Shown piece by piece: positions 17,602 to 26,555 of a stretch of DNA of 64,000 nt. Positions within the stretch are counted from its first letter, which is position 1; the number at the start of each line of letters is the position of its first letter. Source of the stretch: an uncultured Duncaniella sp. (GTDB lineage: Bacteria > Bacteroidota > Bacteroidia > Bacteroidales > Muribaculaceae). Position numbers and translations under genes: made by a program. The stretch spans positions 1 to 64,000 of the forward strand of contig CAJUGS010000010.1 in assembly GCA_910586305.1 (NCBI GenBank), in the 5' to 3' direction. The notes beneath the pieces were generated by a model. It did no database searches. It was given only the letters and a program-made list of their open reading frames with translations, and had not been told where the DNA came from.

Positions 17602-17644
17602 AAAAAACTCCTCGCCAAAGGAATGTCTTTCCCTTGGCGAGGAG
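17602..17644 (-). terminator. Terminator of the rluD-containing operon
   Basis: CTCCTCGCCAAAGG (17608-17621) pairs with CCCTTGGCGAGGAG (17631-17644) with one mismatch; on the minus strand the stem is followed by six T (plus A at 17602-17607). Confidence 0.8.
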
Positions 17645-17707
17645 TATGATTTATAAAATGTCTGTCAACCGATTAAGCCGTCTGATGTCTTCACTCAGAC
17701 CATCTCG

Positions 17708-18796
17708 TCATTTCAACGAACGGCTCTCGTTGTATACACGCCATTTCTCTATAAGCGCGGCCATGTCGGAAGGTATCGGAGCAGTGAAGAACATCTCTTC
17801 ACCTGTCTTGGGGTGTACGAACCCGAGAGTGCGGGCATGAAGAGCCTGACGAGGACAAAGCTCGAAACAATTGGTGATAAACTTCTGATAGCTTCCGGTG
17901 CGCTCGCCTCTAAGAATCTTGTCACCTCCATAACGCGCGTCCGAGAAAAGAGGATGGCCTATGTGGGTCATATGGACTCGTATCTGGTGTGTGCGTCCGG
18001 TCTCAAGGACACATTTCACCAAGGCCACATGACCGAAACTCTCGAGAGTCTCATAGTGGGTGACGGCGTGTTTGCCTGTCGGGTCGTCGGGCGGAAGGAC
18101 AGCCATCTGCAGACGGTCCTTGGGATTGCGCCCGATATTGCCCTCTATCCTGCCCGACTCCGGACGTGGCTGTCCCCACACGAGAGCGTTGTATTCGCGC
18201 TTGGTGGTCTTGTTGAAAAACTGTCGGCCAAGATGAGTCTTTGCATCGGGAGTCTTTGCCACCACGAGCAGGCCAGAAGTATCCTTGTCGATGCGGTGTA
18301 CAAGGCCGAGTCTGGGGTCGTTGACGTCATAGTCCGGTGTGTCACGGAAATGCCAAGCAAGGGCGTTGACAAGTGTACCCGAGTAGTTGCCATGACCGGG
18401 ATGTACAACGAGTCCAGCCGGTTTGTTGACCACCAGGACAGTATCGTCCTCATATACAATGTCGAGCGGTATGTCCTCGGCTATAATCTCAAGCTCGTAG
18501 CGCGGACGGTCCATCACCACACTCACCACGTCGAATGGCTTCACACGATAGTTGGACTTAACGGGCTTGCCGTTGACGATGATGCACCCGGCCTCGGCGG
18601 CCTGCTGCACACGGTTGCGCGACGATTTCTGAAGTCTTGCCACGAGGAACTTGTCGACACGGAGCAATTCCTGCCCCTTGTCGGCAACGAAACGAAAATG
18701 CTCATATAGCCCCGGTGCGGCTCCGGTGTCTATATCGGCAAGCTCGCCCGATTCCTCAATTTCGAAATCCTCCGGTTCCATCTCTGTAAGGGCCAT
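17708..18796 (-). CDS. rluD: RluA/RluD-family pseudouridine synthase
   Basis: 362 residues from the Met at 18796, one base after the stop of the PASTA gene; the frame is open further upstream but that part overlaps the PASTA gene. An S4 RNA-binding domain (about 50-105, LRVDKFLVARLQKSSRNRVQQA) precedes the catalytic domain with HRIDKDTSGLLVVAKT containing the catalytic Asp. Modifies uridines of 23S rRNA. The acidic first 30 residues are an extension. RluD rather than another RluA member is a likely, not certain, call. Confidence 0.9.
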   Translation of the reverse strand: MALTEMEPEDFEIEESGELADIDTGAAPGLYEHFRFVADKGQELLRVDKFLVARLQKSSRNRVQQAAEAGCIIVNGKPVKSNYRVKPFDVVSVVMDRPRYELEIIAEDIPLDIVYEDDTVLVVNKPAGLVVHPGHGNYSGTLVNALAWHFRDTPDYDVNDPRLGLVHRIDKDTSGLLVVAKTPDAKTHLGRQFFNKTTKREYNALVWGQPRPESGRIEGNIGRNPKDRLQMAVLPPDDPTGKHAVTHYETLESFGHVALVKCVLETGRTHQIRVHMTHIGHPLFSDARYGGDKILRGERTGSYQKFITNCFELCPRQALHARTLGFVHPKTGEEMFFTAPIPSDMAALIEKWRVYNESRSLK

Positions 18797-18797
18797 A

Positions 18798-19388
18798 TCA
18801 GAAGAGATCAAGTTGTTCCAAGCTGTCGTTCCCTGACGAAGCGGCAGAGTCTGGTGCGAAAATCTCAGGCACTCCCTCTCCCACCTCAAGCTCTATGACG
18901 GCATTAACAGGCACACGCGCACCGGGTTGCAGACGTGTTCCCTTGTAGCGTACTCCCAATACAAGATCCTTGAAGTCACTGGGGACACGCTTCTCCACAA
19001 CATTCTTCAATTCCAGACCTTCAAGAATTGAACGTGCCTGGCGCACGGAAATATCGGTGAGAGTGGGCAGCGACACCATCTTGGGCGAAAAAGCCACAAT
19101 GGTGAGAAACACTTCGCGACCTTCCTTCACCACAGTTCCGGCCTTGGGATTCTGCTCAATCACCGTGCCTGGAGCCTTCCCGGTGTCGTAGACCGAGTCG
19201 CTGACAATGGCGTTGAGTCCCTCGGAAGAGAGAGAGGTAATGGCGCGTTCATAGGGAAGAGCCTTGACCAGCGGCACATCCACAGTCTCGCCGTGGCGGG
19301 TCCAGTAGCGAAGGAAAATCATGGACAGCCAGCCGATGAGTATACCGACCACCACCATGAGAAGAATGTTGAGGGCTATCTTTTTCAT
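18798..19388 (-). CDS. Stand-alone PASTA-domain membrane protein
   Basis: 196 residues. One N-terminal helix (about 5-26) and then two PASTA domains (about 36-105 and 107-175), marked by DVPLVKALPYERAI, PGTVIEQNPKAGTVVKEG and LPTLTDISVRQARSIL, and a short acidic tail. PASTA domains elsewhere bind peptidoglycan fragments or beta-lactams, but there is no kinase or transpeptidase part here. Starts in a 4-base overlap with the lon stop and ends one base before rluD, so all three are co-transcribed. Confidence 0.88.
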   Translation of the reverse strand: MKKIALNILLMVVVGILIGWLSMIFLRYWTRHGETVDVPLVKALPYERAITSLSSEGLNAIVSDSVYDTGKAPGTVIEQNPKAGTVVKEGREVFLTIVAFSPKMVSLPTLTDISVRQARSILEGLELKNVVEKRVPSDFKDLVLGVRYKGTRLQPGARVPVNAVIELEVGEGVPEIFAPDSAASSGNDSLEQLDLF

Positions 19389-21766
19389 TTCAGAGCTATT
19401 TCAAAAACCTCGTCGACAGTTGATACATAGTGGAAGTTCATTCCTTCGAGATATACCGGACGGATGTCCTCTATATCCTTGCGGTTGTCCTTGCAGAGCA
19501 CTATGTCGGTGATTCCCGCACGCTTGGCGGCAAGTATTTTCTCCTTTATGCCACCCACAGGAAGCACCTTGCCACGGAGCGTGATCTCGCCGGTCATAGC
19601 GAGACGAGGCACAACCGGGCGACCTGTAGCGGCTGAAAGAATCGATGTACACATGGTGATTCCGGCCGAGGGACCATCCTTTGGAATGGCTCCTTCGGGC
19701 ACATGGATATGGAGCTGGTGATTCTCAAACCAGTCTTCGGCCACACCATATTTCTCAGCACCGGCCTTGACTACCTGCGAAGCTATCACCGCCGACTCCT
19801 TCATGACATCGCCGAGGTTGCCGGTGAGTGTGAGTTTCTCACCTTTACCCTTGGTAAATGAAGACTCTATGAAAAGAATCTCACCTCCAACGGCTGTCCA
19901 GGCCAGGCCGACGGCTACTCCCGGTATGTCGCTCACCTCGTAGCGCTCGGGCGAATAACGGGCCACACCGAGATAGTCGGTAAGGTGTTCGGGGAGGACG
20001 GTGAGCGAATAGTCCAGTCCACGCATCTTGCGAAGTACAATGCGGCGTATCACTTTGGCAATCTGCTTTTCAAGCTGTCTCACACCGCTCTCGCTCGTAT
20101 AGCTTTCCACGATGGCCGTGATTGCCTCGGGGGTAAATTCCACCTCGTCGGCCGAGAATCCGTTTTCAGTAGCCACACGCGGTACAAGATGTCTGCGCGC
20201 TATCTCTATTTTTTCCTCCATGAGATAGCCCGATATGTCAATCACCTCCATACGGTCGAGCAGCGGACCCGGGATTGTTGAGGGGGTGTTGGCTGTAGCT
20301 ATGAACAACACTCTCGAAAGGTCGAAGTCGACATCCACATAATTGTCGTGGAAGTGGCTGTTCTGCTCCGGGTCAAGAACCTCGAGCAGTGCCGAAGAAG
20401 GGTCGCCCTTGTAGTCGCTTCCGGTTTTGTCAATCTCGTCGAGCAGAAGCACCGGATTGATTGTTCCGGCCCTACGGATAGCATCAATTATGCGTCCGGG
20501 CATCGCTCCTATATATGTGCGGCGGTGTCCGCGGATTTCAGCCTCGTCATGAAGACCTCCGAGCGAAACACGCTGGTATCCGCGACCGAGGGCGCGGGCC
20601 ACTGACTGTCCGAGGGACGTCTTGCCCACACCGGGCGCACCAACCAGGCAAAGTATGGGTGATCGGCCTTCTGGGGTGTTCATCATCACGGCAAGCTGTT
20701 CGAGAATACGCTCCTTCACTTTCTCCAGACCGTAGTGATCGCTGTCAAGGATGCGTTCGGCCTCGGCAAAGTCACGATCGGTCTCGGCCTCCTTGCCCCA
20801 TGGCAAGTCGGTGAGAACGGTGAGGTATGTGAATTCCACGGAGTAGTCGGGACTCTGTGGATTGAGACGGCGCAACTTGTCGAGCGACTTGTTGAAAGTG
20901 TCGCGCACGGCCTTTGGCATACGTATGTTTTCGGCCTTCTGCTCAAGGGCACGACAGTCGTCATCGTCGCCATACAGCTCCTCGCGCAGAGTATCAAACT
21001 GCTGCTGAAGGAAGTGTGTGCGCTGCTGGCGGTCGATGTTGTGGCGCGTCTTGCGCTGTATCTCGGCCTTTAACTCGGCTATCTCCTCACTGTAGGCAAG
21101 GAGGGTGAGAAGCATTGTGGCACGGTCCTTGAGCCTGCGCTTGGCCAGAAGTCTCATCTTGTCGGCCACGTCAAACGGGGAGTGGGTGGCCACCATGTTG
21201 ATAAGCATCTCGGGCGTAGGAACGTTTTCCACATTGAAGGCAAGATCGCCCGGTGTGGCCTCGCCCTCCTTCTTGAGTATTTCGAGTGTGGTGCGACGTA
21301 TGTCGGCACACATCACGGCAAATTCCTTGTCGGTGGGACGCGGACGCTGTTCCTTTATTTCGGTCACTGTGAGTGAAAGTGCTCCCGGAATAGTTTCTCC
21401 CGGGCCGGCTCCGGTCTTCTTCACCTTGCCACGGGCCGAGATGATGGCCGTGTGCGAACCGTCGGGAAGGTCGAACACCTTCAGCACATCGGCAATTACG
21501 CCATAGTCGTGCACGTCGTCGGGGCCGGGCTCGTCGACCGACGAGTCCTTCTGGCAGAACACTCCCACCACCACCGACTTCTCGGAAGCCTCCTTGACGA
21601 GGCGGCGGGTGGACTCGCGCCCAAGTGTGATCGGGAACGTGACTCCCGGGAACACCACGAGGTCACGCATGGGAATGACGGGGAGGTCGGTGAATATCGG
21701 CTCACTCTTGTCTCCACCTGTCGAGATGTCAATCTGTCCTAAAGACACTATCTTGGTTTCTTCCAT
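19385..21766 (-). CDS. lon: ATP-dependent protease Lon
   Basis: 793 residues from the Met at 21766, chosen because the promoter box lies at 21804-21797. N-terminal substrate domain (LPVIPMRDLVVFPG onwards), AAA+ domain with Walker A GAPGVGKTS near residue 375, Walker B LLLDEIDK, and the C-terminal protease domain with the Ser700-Lys743 dyad (GPSAGITM and GGIKEKILAA). Degrades misfolded and regulatory proteins in the cytoplasm. First gene of the lon-PASTA-rluD operon. Confidence 0.98.
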   Translation of the reverse strand: MEETKIVSLGQIDISTGGDKSEPIFTDLPVIPMRDLVVFPGVTFPITLGRESTRRLVKEASEKSVVVGVFCQKDSSVDEPGPDDVHDYGVIADVLKVFDLPDGSHTAIISARGKVKKTGAGPGETIPGALSLTVTEIKEQRPRPTDKEFAVMCADIRRTTLEILKKEGEATPGDLAFNVENVPTPEMLINMVATHSPFDVADKMRLLAKRRLKDRATMLLTLLAYSEEIAELKAEIQRKTRHNIDRQQRTHFLQQQFDTLREELYGDDDDCRALEQKAENIRMPKAVRDTFNKSLDKLRRLNPQSPDYSVEFTYLTVLTDLPWGKEAETDRDFAEAERILDSDHYGLEKVKERILEQLAVMMNTPEGRSPILCLVGAPGVGKTSLGQSVARALGRGYQRVSLGGLHDEAEIRGHRRTYIGAMPGRIIDAIRRAGTINPVLLLDEIDKTGSDYKGDPSSALLEVLDPEQNSHFHDNYVDVDFDLSRVLFIATANTPSTIPGPLLDRMEVIDISGYLMEEKIEIARRHLVPRVATENGFSADEVEFTPEAITAIVESYTSESGVRQLEKQIAKVIRRIVLRKMRGLDYSLTVLPEHLTDYLGVARYSPERYEVSDIPGVAVGLAWTAVGGEILFIESSFTKGKGEKLTLTGNLGDVMKESAVIASQVVKAGAEKYGVAEDWFENHQLHIHVPEGAIPKDGPSAGITMCTSILSAATGRPVVPRLAMTGEITLRGKVLPVGGIKEKILAAKRAGITDIVLCKDNRKDIEDIRPVYLEGMNFHYVSTVDEVFEIALK

Positions 21767-21796
21767 GTTTCTGTATAATTGCGCAAAAGGCGACCC

Positions 21797-21804
21797 CAAA
21801 GTTA
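21797..21804 (-). promoter_or_regulatory. -7 box TAACTTTG of lon
   Basis: The plus strand reads CAAAGTTA, 30 bases before the lon ATG. No heat-shock-type CIRCE repeat was seen in the gap. Confidence 0.55.
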
Positions 21805-21887
21805 GCAATTTTTCACGAATTTACGAAAACCAAATGGCCACCCGGCATTTTTTACATATTTTATTAAAACATTAGTCGTGATTTTAG

Positions 21888-21895
21888 TAATTTTG
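21888..21895 (+). promoter_or_regulatory. -7 box TAATTTTG of argS
   Basis: TAnnTTTG match, 36 bases before the argS ATG at 21932; it rules out an upstream in-frame start at 21878. Confidence 0.6.
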
Positions 21896-21931
21896 CAAAT
21901 TAAAACCAAGAATAAACCATCAGAAAAGAAT

Positions 21932-23722
21932 ATGTCAATAGACAGTATCGTAGCGCAGGCTGTAGCGCGCGCCGTGAAAGAACTCTACGGCATTGACACT
22001 CCCGCAGACAAAATTGCCCCGCAGGCTACCCGCAAGGAGTTTGAGGGCAACCTCACCGTTGTCGTGTTTCCCTGGGTCAAGGCTGCCCGTAAGTCTCCCG
22101 AGGCCGTAGGTGCCGAAATCGGCGCCTGGCTCGAGGCAAACGAACCGGCAGTTGAGAAATACAATGTGGTCAAGGGATTCCTCAACCTCACCATTTCTCC
22201 GCGGTTCTGGAACTCGGTACTTAGCCACATTGCAGAGACACCCGACTATGGCACCGTGGCGGTGGCCCCCGACGCTCCTCTCTATATGGTGGAATACTCT
22301 TCGCCAAACACCAACAAACCCCTCCACCTCGGCCACGTTCGCAACAACCTGCTCGGATTCTCGCTTGCCGAGATTCTCAAAGCCTGTGGCAACCGTGTGG
22401 TCAAGACCAATATTGTCAACGACCGCGGCATCCACATATGCAAGTCAATGCTTGCATGGCAGAAATGGGGCGAGGGTGCAACTCCCGAATCGGCCGGAAA
22501 GAAAGGCGACCACCTCATAGGTGACTTCTACGTGCTTTTCGACAAGCATTTCAAGGCCGAGACAGCATCGCTCATGGAGCAGGGAATGACCGAGGACGAG
22601 GCCAAAGCCGCATCGCCCCTCATGAAAGAGGCTCGCGAGATGCTCGTGAAATGGGAAAACAAAGACCCCGAAGTGCGACACCTTTGGGAAACCATGAACT
22701 CATGGGTCTACGCCGGTTTCGACGAGACATACAAGCGAATGGGAGTGGATTTCGACAAAATCTACTACGAGAGCAACACCTATCTCGAAGGCAAGGACAA
22801 GGTGCTCGAAGGTCTTGAGGCAGGGAAGATGTATCGCAAGGAAGACGGCTCAGTGTGGGCCGACCTTACCCCCGAGGGACTCGACCACAAGCTGCTGCTG
22901 CGCGCCGACGGCACCTCGGTCTATATGACACAGGATATAGGCACCGCCAAGCTGCGCTATGAGGACTACCCCATCGACAAAATGATATATGTGGTGGGCA
23001 ATGAGCAGAACTACCACTTCCAGGTGCTCTCGATACTTCTCGACCGCCTTGGATTCAAGTGGGGCAAAGACCTCGTGCATTTCTCCTATGGCATGGTGGA
23101 ACTGCCCGAAGGCAAGATGAAGTCACGCGAAGGCACCGTGGTGGACGCCGACGACCTCATGGACGACATGGTGGCGACAGCCCGCACTGTCTCGGCTGAA
23201 CTCGGAAAACTCGACGGACTCTCAGAGGCCGAGACCGAGGCTATCTGCGAAATGGTGGGACTCGGAGCTTTGAAATACTTCCTGCTCAAGGTAGACCCGC
23301 GCAAGAACATGACCTTCAACCCCAAGGAAAGTATCGACTTCAACGGCAACACCGGACCCTTCATACAGTATACCCACGCACGTATCTGCTCGGTGCTCCG
23401 CAAAGCCGCTGAGGAAAACCTCGACGACAAGGCCGACTACTCGGAAGTGGTGCCCGGCGAACGCGAAATCACCCTCATCCAGTCGCTGGCCGACTTCCCC
23501 GCCGTGGTGCAGAATGCAGGAGCCACCTACAGCCCCGCACTCATAGCCAACTATGTGTACGACCTGGTGAAAACCTACAACCAGTTCTACCACGACTGCT
23601 CCATACTTAAGGAAAGCGATCCCGCCGTGCGCTCGCTGCGACTCCAGCTCAGCCGCCAGACAGCCCGCGTTATTGCCACCGGTATGTCCCTCCTCGGCAT
23701 CAAAGTGCCTGAAAGAATGTAG
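21932..23722 (+). CDS. argS: Arginyl-tRNA synthetase
   Basis: 596 residues, class Ia synthetase. Charges tRNA-Arg in the cytoplasm. Signature YSSPNTNKPLHLGHVRNN (HIGH motif as HLGH) and a KMSKS-like loop GKMKSREGTVV; the C-terminal anticodon-binding DALR domain ends with QTARVIATGMSLLGIKVPERM, the usual ArgS ending. The N-terminal additional domain lies at about 1-100. Divergent from lon. High confidence. Confidence 0.98.
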   Translation: MSIDSIVAQAVARAVKELYGIDTPADKIAPQATRKEFEGNLTVVVFPWVKAARKSPEAVGAEIGAWLEANEPAVEKYNVVKGFLNLTISPRFWNSVLSHIAETPDYGTVAVAPDAPLYMVEYSSPNTNKPLHLGHVRNNLLGFSLAEILKACGNRVVKTNIVNDRGIHICKSMLAWQKWGEGATPESAGKKGDHLIGDFYVLFDKHFKAETASLMEQGMTEDEAKAASPLMKEAREMLVKWENKDPEVRHLWETMNSWVYAGFDETYKRMGVDFDKIYYESNTYLEGKDKVLEGLEAGKMYRKEDGSVWADLTPEGLDHKLLLRADGTSVYMTQDIGTAKLRYEDYPIDKMIYVVGNEQNYHFQVLSILLDRLGFKWGKDLVHFSYGMVELPEGKMKSREGTVVDADDLMDDMVATARTVSAELGKLDGLSEAETEAICEMVGLGALKYFLLKVDPRKNMTFNPKESIDFNGNTGPFIQYTHARICSVLRKAAEENLDDKADYSEVVPGEREITLIQSLADFPAVVQNAGATYSPALIANYVYDLVKTYNQFYHDCSILKESDPAVRSLRLQLSRQTARVIATGMSLLGIKVPERM

Positions 23723-23785
23723 GATTAAACTATCCGGGCTTTAAATTGTCTTATAAGAAAGAGAACAAACATTACTGACTAAAAT

Positions 23786-24502
23786 ATGTATCAGAACCAA
23801 ACACCTCCTCCCTTCCGTGGCTACACACAGGCCGCGCAGATTGTCGAGACGACCTCCAACGTCATGAAGAGAGTATATCTCAAGATGACACTCGGTCTTC
23901 TCGTGACAGCCCTCGTCTCCTTGTTCTGCGCCGGCTCCCACGGCTATATGTCGTTCATGCTCACCAACTCATGGTTCTACTGGGCACTTTTCATAGCTGA
24001 GATTGTGCTCGTCATGACCATCTCCGGGGGCATCAACCGCCTGTCGTCCACCACTGCCACCCTGCTGTTCTATGCGTTCTCGGTGGTCAACGGTCTGGCA
24101 CTTGCTCCGATCTTCATTGTCTACACCATGACCTCCATAGCCAAGACATTCTTCATCTGTTCCGGCACATTCGGAGCCATGAGCATCTATGGCTACTTCA
24201 CCACAAAGGACCTCACCAAGTGGGGCAATTTCCTTATGTATGCCCTCTTCGGCTTAATCATAGCCTCGGTGGTCAACATCTTCACAAAGAGCTCCACATT
24301 CGACTGGATTCTCTCCGGCATCGGTGTGCTCATATTCGTAGGTCTCACTGCATGGGACACACAGAAAATCAAGGCCATAGCCGAGTATACCCCCTCAGAC
24401 CGCGTCGGCCATCTGGCCACCATCGGAGCGCTCAACCTCTACCTTGACTTCATCAACCTCTTCCTTCTCCTGCTCCGTTTCTTCGGAAACCAGCGTGACT
24501 AA
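23786..24502 (+). CDS. Bax inhibitor-1/YccA-family membrane protein
   Basis: 238 residues with about seven membrane helices. Family marks are VYLKMTLGLLVTALVS near the start and the C-terminal DTQKIKAIAE with the pH-sensing Asp region, then LYLDFINLFLLLLRFFG. Bacterial members are inner membrane proteins, some shown to be calcium leak channels; YccA inhibits FtsH. It follows argS by 63 bases and precedes the carboxynorspermidine gene by 18 bases, so it may be co-transcribed with the latter. Confidence 0.92.
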   Translation: MYQNQTPPPFRGYTQAAQIVETTSNVMKRVYLKMTLGLLVTALVSLFCAGSHGYMSFMLTNSWFYWALFIAEIVLVMTISGGINRLSSTTATLLFYAFSVVNGLALAPIFIVYTMTSIAKTFFICSGTFGAMSIYGYFTTKDLTKWGNFLMYALFGLIIASVVNIFTKSSTFDWILSGIGVLIFVGLTAWDTQKIKAIAEYTPSDRVGHLATIGALNLYLDFINLFLLLLRFFGNQRD

Positions 24503-24520
24503 CCCCTCTAAAACCTATAT

Positions 24521-25717
24521 ATGGCTAAAGTAGTAATCATCGGAGCCGGCGGTGTGGGCACCGTAGTGGCTCACAAATGCGCCCAGCATCCAGAGGTATT
24601 CACAGAAGTGGTCATCGCTTCCCGTACACGCAAAAAATGCGAGGCTATCGTGGAAGAAATCGGCAAACCCCACTTCTCTGCCGACGTGGTTGATGCCGAC
24701 AGCGTTCCACAACTTGTAGAGCTTTTCAACCGCCACAAACCCGCGCTCGTAATAAACGTGGCACTCCCCTATCAGGACCTTACCATCATGGATGCCTGCC
24801 TCATATGCGGAGTGAACTATCTCGACACAGCCAACTACGAGCCCAAGGATGTGGCTCACTTCGAATACTCCTGGCAGTGGGCCTACAAACAGCGTTTCGA
24901 GGAAGCCGGCCTCACAGCCATCCTGGGCTGCGGATTCGATCCCGGAGTATCGGGTGTATTCACCGCCTATGCGGCCAAGCACTATTTCTCCGACATGGAG
25001 TATCTCGACATCGTGGACTGCAACGGCGGTGACCACGGCAAGGCCTTCGCCACAAACTTCAACCCCGAGATCAACATTCGCGAGATTACTCAGAACGGAC
25101 GCTACTACGAGGACGGCAAGTGGGTGACCACCGGTCCGCTCGAGATACACAAGACCCTCACCTACCCCAACATCGGCGAGCGTGAGAGCTATCTCCTCTA
25201 TCACGAGGAGCTGGAGTCGCTTGTGAAGAACTATCCCTCCATCAAGCGCGCCCGCTTCTGGATGACTTTCGGGCAGGAGTATCTCACACACCTCCGTGTG
25301 ATTCAGAACATCGGTATGGCCCGTATCGACGAGGTAGACTACAACGGACAGAAGATCGTGCCCCTGCAGTTCCTCAAAGCCGTACTCCCCAATCCGCAGG
25401 ATCTCGGAGAGAACTACCACGGCGAGACATCCATCGGATGCCGCATCGAAGGCCGTGACAAGGAAGGCAAACACCTCACCTACTATATATGGAACAACTG
25501 CTCGCACGAGGAAGCCTATAAGGAGACCGGAATGCAGGCAGTGAGCTACACCACAGGTGTTCCTGCAATGGTGGGAGCCATGATGTTCCTGACAGGTAAG
25601 TGGGTGAAGCCCGGCGTCAACAACGTCGAGGAATTCGATCCCGATCCATTCCTCGAGGAGCTCGCCAAGGACGGTCTGCCCTGGAACGAACAGTTCAACA
25701 TCAACCTCGAAGTATAA
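24521..25717 (+). CDS. Carboxynorspermidine/carboxyspermidine dehydrogenase
   Basis: 398 residues, saccharopine-dehydrogenase-like fold. N-terminal Rossmann motif VVIIGAGGVGTVVAHKCAQ; central GCGFDPGVSGVFTAYAAKH and ETSIGCRIEGRDKEGK are typical of the LYS1-like dehydrogenase used for alternative spermidine synthesis in Bacteroides and Vibrio, where it joins aspartate semialdehyde to putrescine or diaminopropane with NADPH. The decarboxylase partner is not in this window. A large open frame on the other strand (24515-25747) is an artefact of codon use. Confidence 0.9.
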   Translation: MAKVVIIGAGGVGTVVAHKCAQHPEVFTEVVIASRTRKKCEAIVEEIGKPHFSADVVDADSVPQLVELFNRHKPALVINVALPYQDLTIMDACLICGVNYLDTANYEPKDVAHFEYSWQWAYKQRFEEAGLTAILGCGFDPGVSGVFTAYAAKHYFSDMEYLDIVDCNGGDHGKAFATNFNPEINIREITQNGRYYEDGKWVTTGPLEIHKTLTYPNIGERESYLLYHEELESLVKNYPSIKRARFWMTFGQEYLTHLRVIQNIGMARIDEVDYNGQKIVPLQFLKAVLPNPQDLGENYHGETSIGCRIEGRDKEGKHLTYYIWNNCSHEEAYKETGMQAVSYTTGVPAMVGAMMFLTGKWVKPGVNNVEEFDPDPFLEELAKDGLPWNEQFNINLEV

Positions 25718-25750
25718 GCCTCCAACCCCTATACTCCGAATACCCATATG

Positions 25751-25784
25751 ATACCTCCGGCATATCTGTCGGGGGTATTTTTAT
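25751..25784 (+). terminator. Terminator after the carboxynorspermidine gene
   Basis: ATACCTCCG (25751-25759) pairs with CGGGGGTAT (25770-25778), one G-U pair, followed by TTTTTATT. Confidence 0.8.
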
Positions 25785-25905
25785 TAAGTAGGCCGACAGG
25801 ATTATCTGACAGGATTATCACACCCATCGGGAATTTTTTTTCAGAAGAGTTTTGCTTTTCGAAAAATAGTTATTACTTTCGCAGTATATAATCAAAACGT
25901 ATATT

Positions 25906-26460
25906 ATGATATTCAATTTCCGCATTGTCTCTGACGAAGTTGACAATTTCAAACGCGAAATACAGATTGATGCTGATGCCACATTCCTTGATCTCCGCAA
26001 CGCCATATGCGACAGTGTGGGATATGACAAGGGACAGTTCAGTTCTTTTTTCTTATGTGACGACGGATGGGAACGCAGCCAAGAAATAAGTCTCGAAGAT
26101 ATGGGTTCCGACTCCTCGGAGGATGTTTATCTCATGGAAGACACTCCGCTCAGCGACCTCATCGAGGATGAAGGACAGAGACTTGTGTGGGTATTTGACT
26201 ATATGACCGACCGCTCTTTCTTTATAGAGATGAAACGCTCTGTTCCCGGCAAACATCTGCACGACCCTCTCTGCTCTATATCCATGGGCGACGCACCGGC
26301 ACAGTTTGTCAACCTCGACGATTTCGACGCAAAGATAGATGCCAAGGCTGCCGCACAGGCTGCCGCAACCGACCTCGACGACGAATTCTATGGCGACACC
26401 GACTATAATGACGACGAATTTGACGCAGCCGGATTTGACGAGATGACCTTCGACGAATAA
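25906..26460 (+). CDS. pRiA4b ORF-3-like protein
   Basis: 184 residues. The ubiquitin-like start (FNFRIVSDEVDNFKREIQIDADATFLDLRNAI) and SSFFLCDDGW follow the plasmid pRiA4b ORF-3/IS1096 TnpR-like family, common in Bacteroidetes chromosomes with no known function. The tail (about 140-184) is very acidic (DDEFYGDTDYNDDEF). There is no other mobile-element gene here, so it is a resident gene. A possible imperfect -7 box TTACTTTC lies about 30 bases upstream. Confidence 0.8.
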   Translation: MIFNFRIVSDEVDNFKREIQIDADATFLDLRNAICDSVGYDKGQFSSFFLCDDGWERSQEISLEDMGSDSSEDVYLMEDTPLSDLIEDEGQRLVWVFDYMTDRSFFIEMKRSVPGKHLHDPLCSISMGDAPAQFVNLDDFDAKIDAKAAAQAAATDLDDEFYGDTDYNDDEFDAAGFDEMTFDE

Positions 26461-26487
26461 AGACTACAAAATATAATTATAATATTT

Positions 26488-26540
26488 CAGCCATATCTTC
26501 TTACTTCCCCATATATACGGGGCAAACGAAGATATGGCTG
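26488..26540. terminator. Bidirectional terminator
   Basis: CAGCCATATCTTC (26488-26500) pairs perfectly with GAAGATATGGCTG (26528-26540), with an inner CCCC/GGGG pair. TTTCTTTA follows on plus, and an AT-rich stretch on minus; the flanking genes converge. Confidence 0.8.
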
Positions 26541-26555
26541 TTTCTTTATACTTTC

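Noticed and set aside
24515..25747. 410-residue open frame opposite the carboxynorspermidine gene
   Set aside because: It mirrors the true gene almost end to end, has no family motif, and arises from codon bias on the other strand.
25906..26460. ORF-3-like protein as part of a plasmid or insertion sequence
   Set aside because: No transposase, inverted-repeat ends or plasmid genes are near; the family is common in chromosomes.
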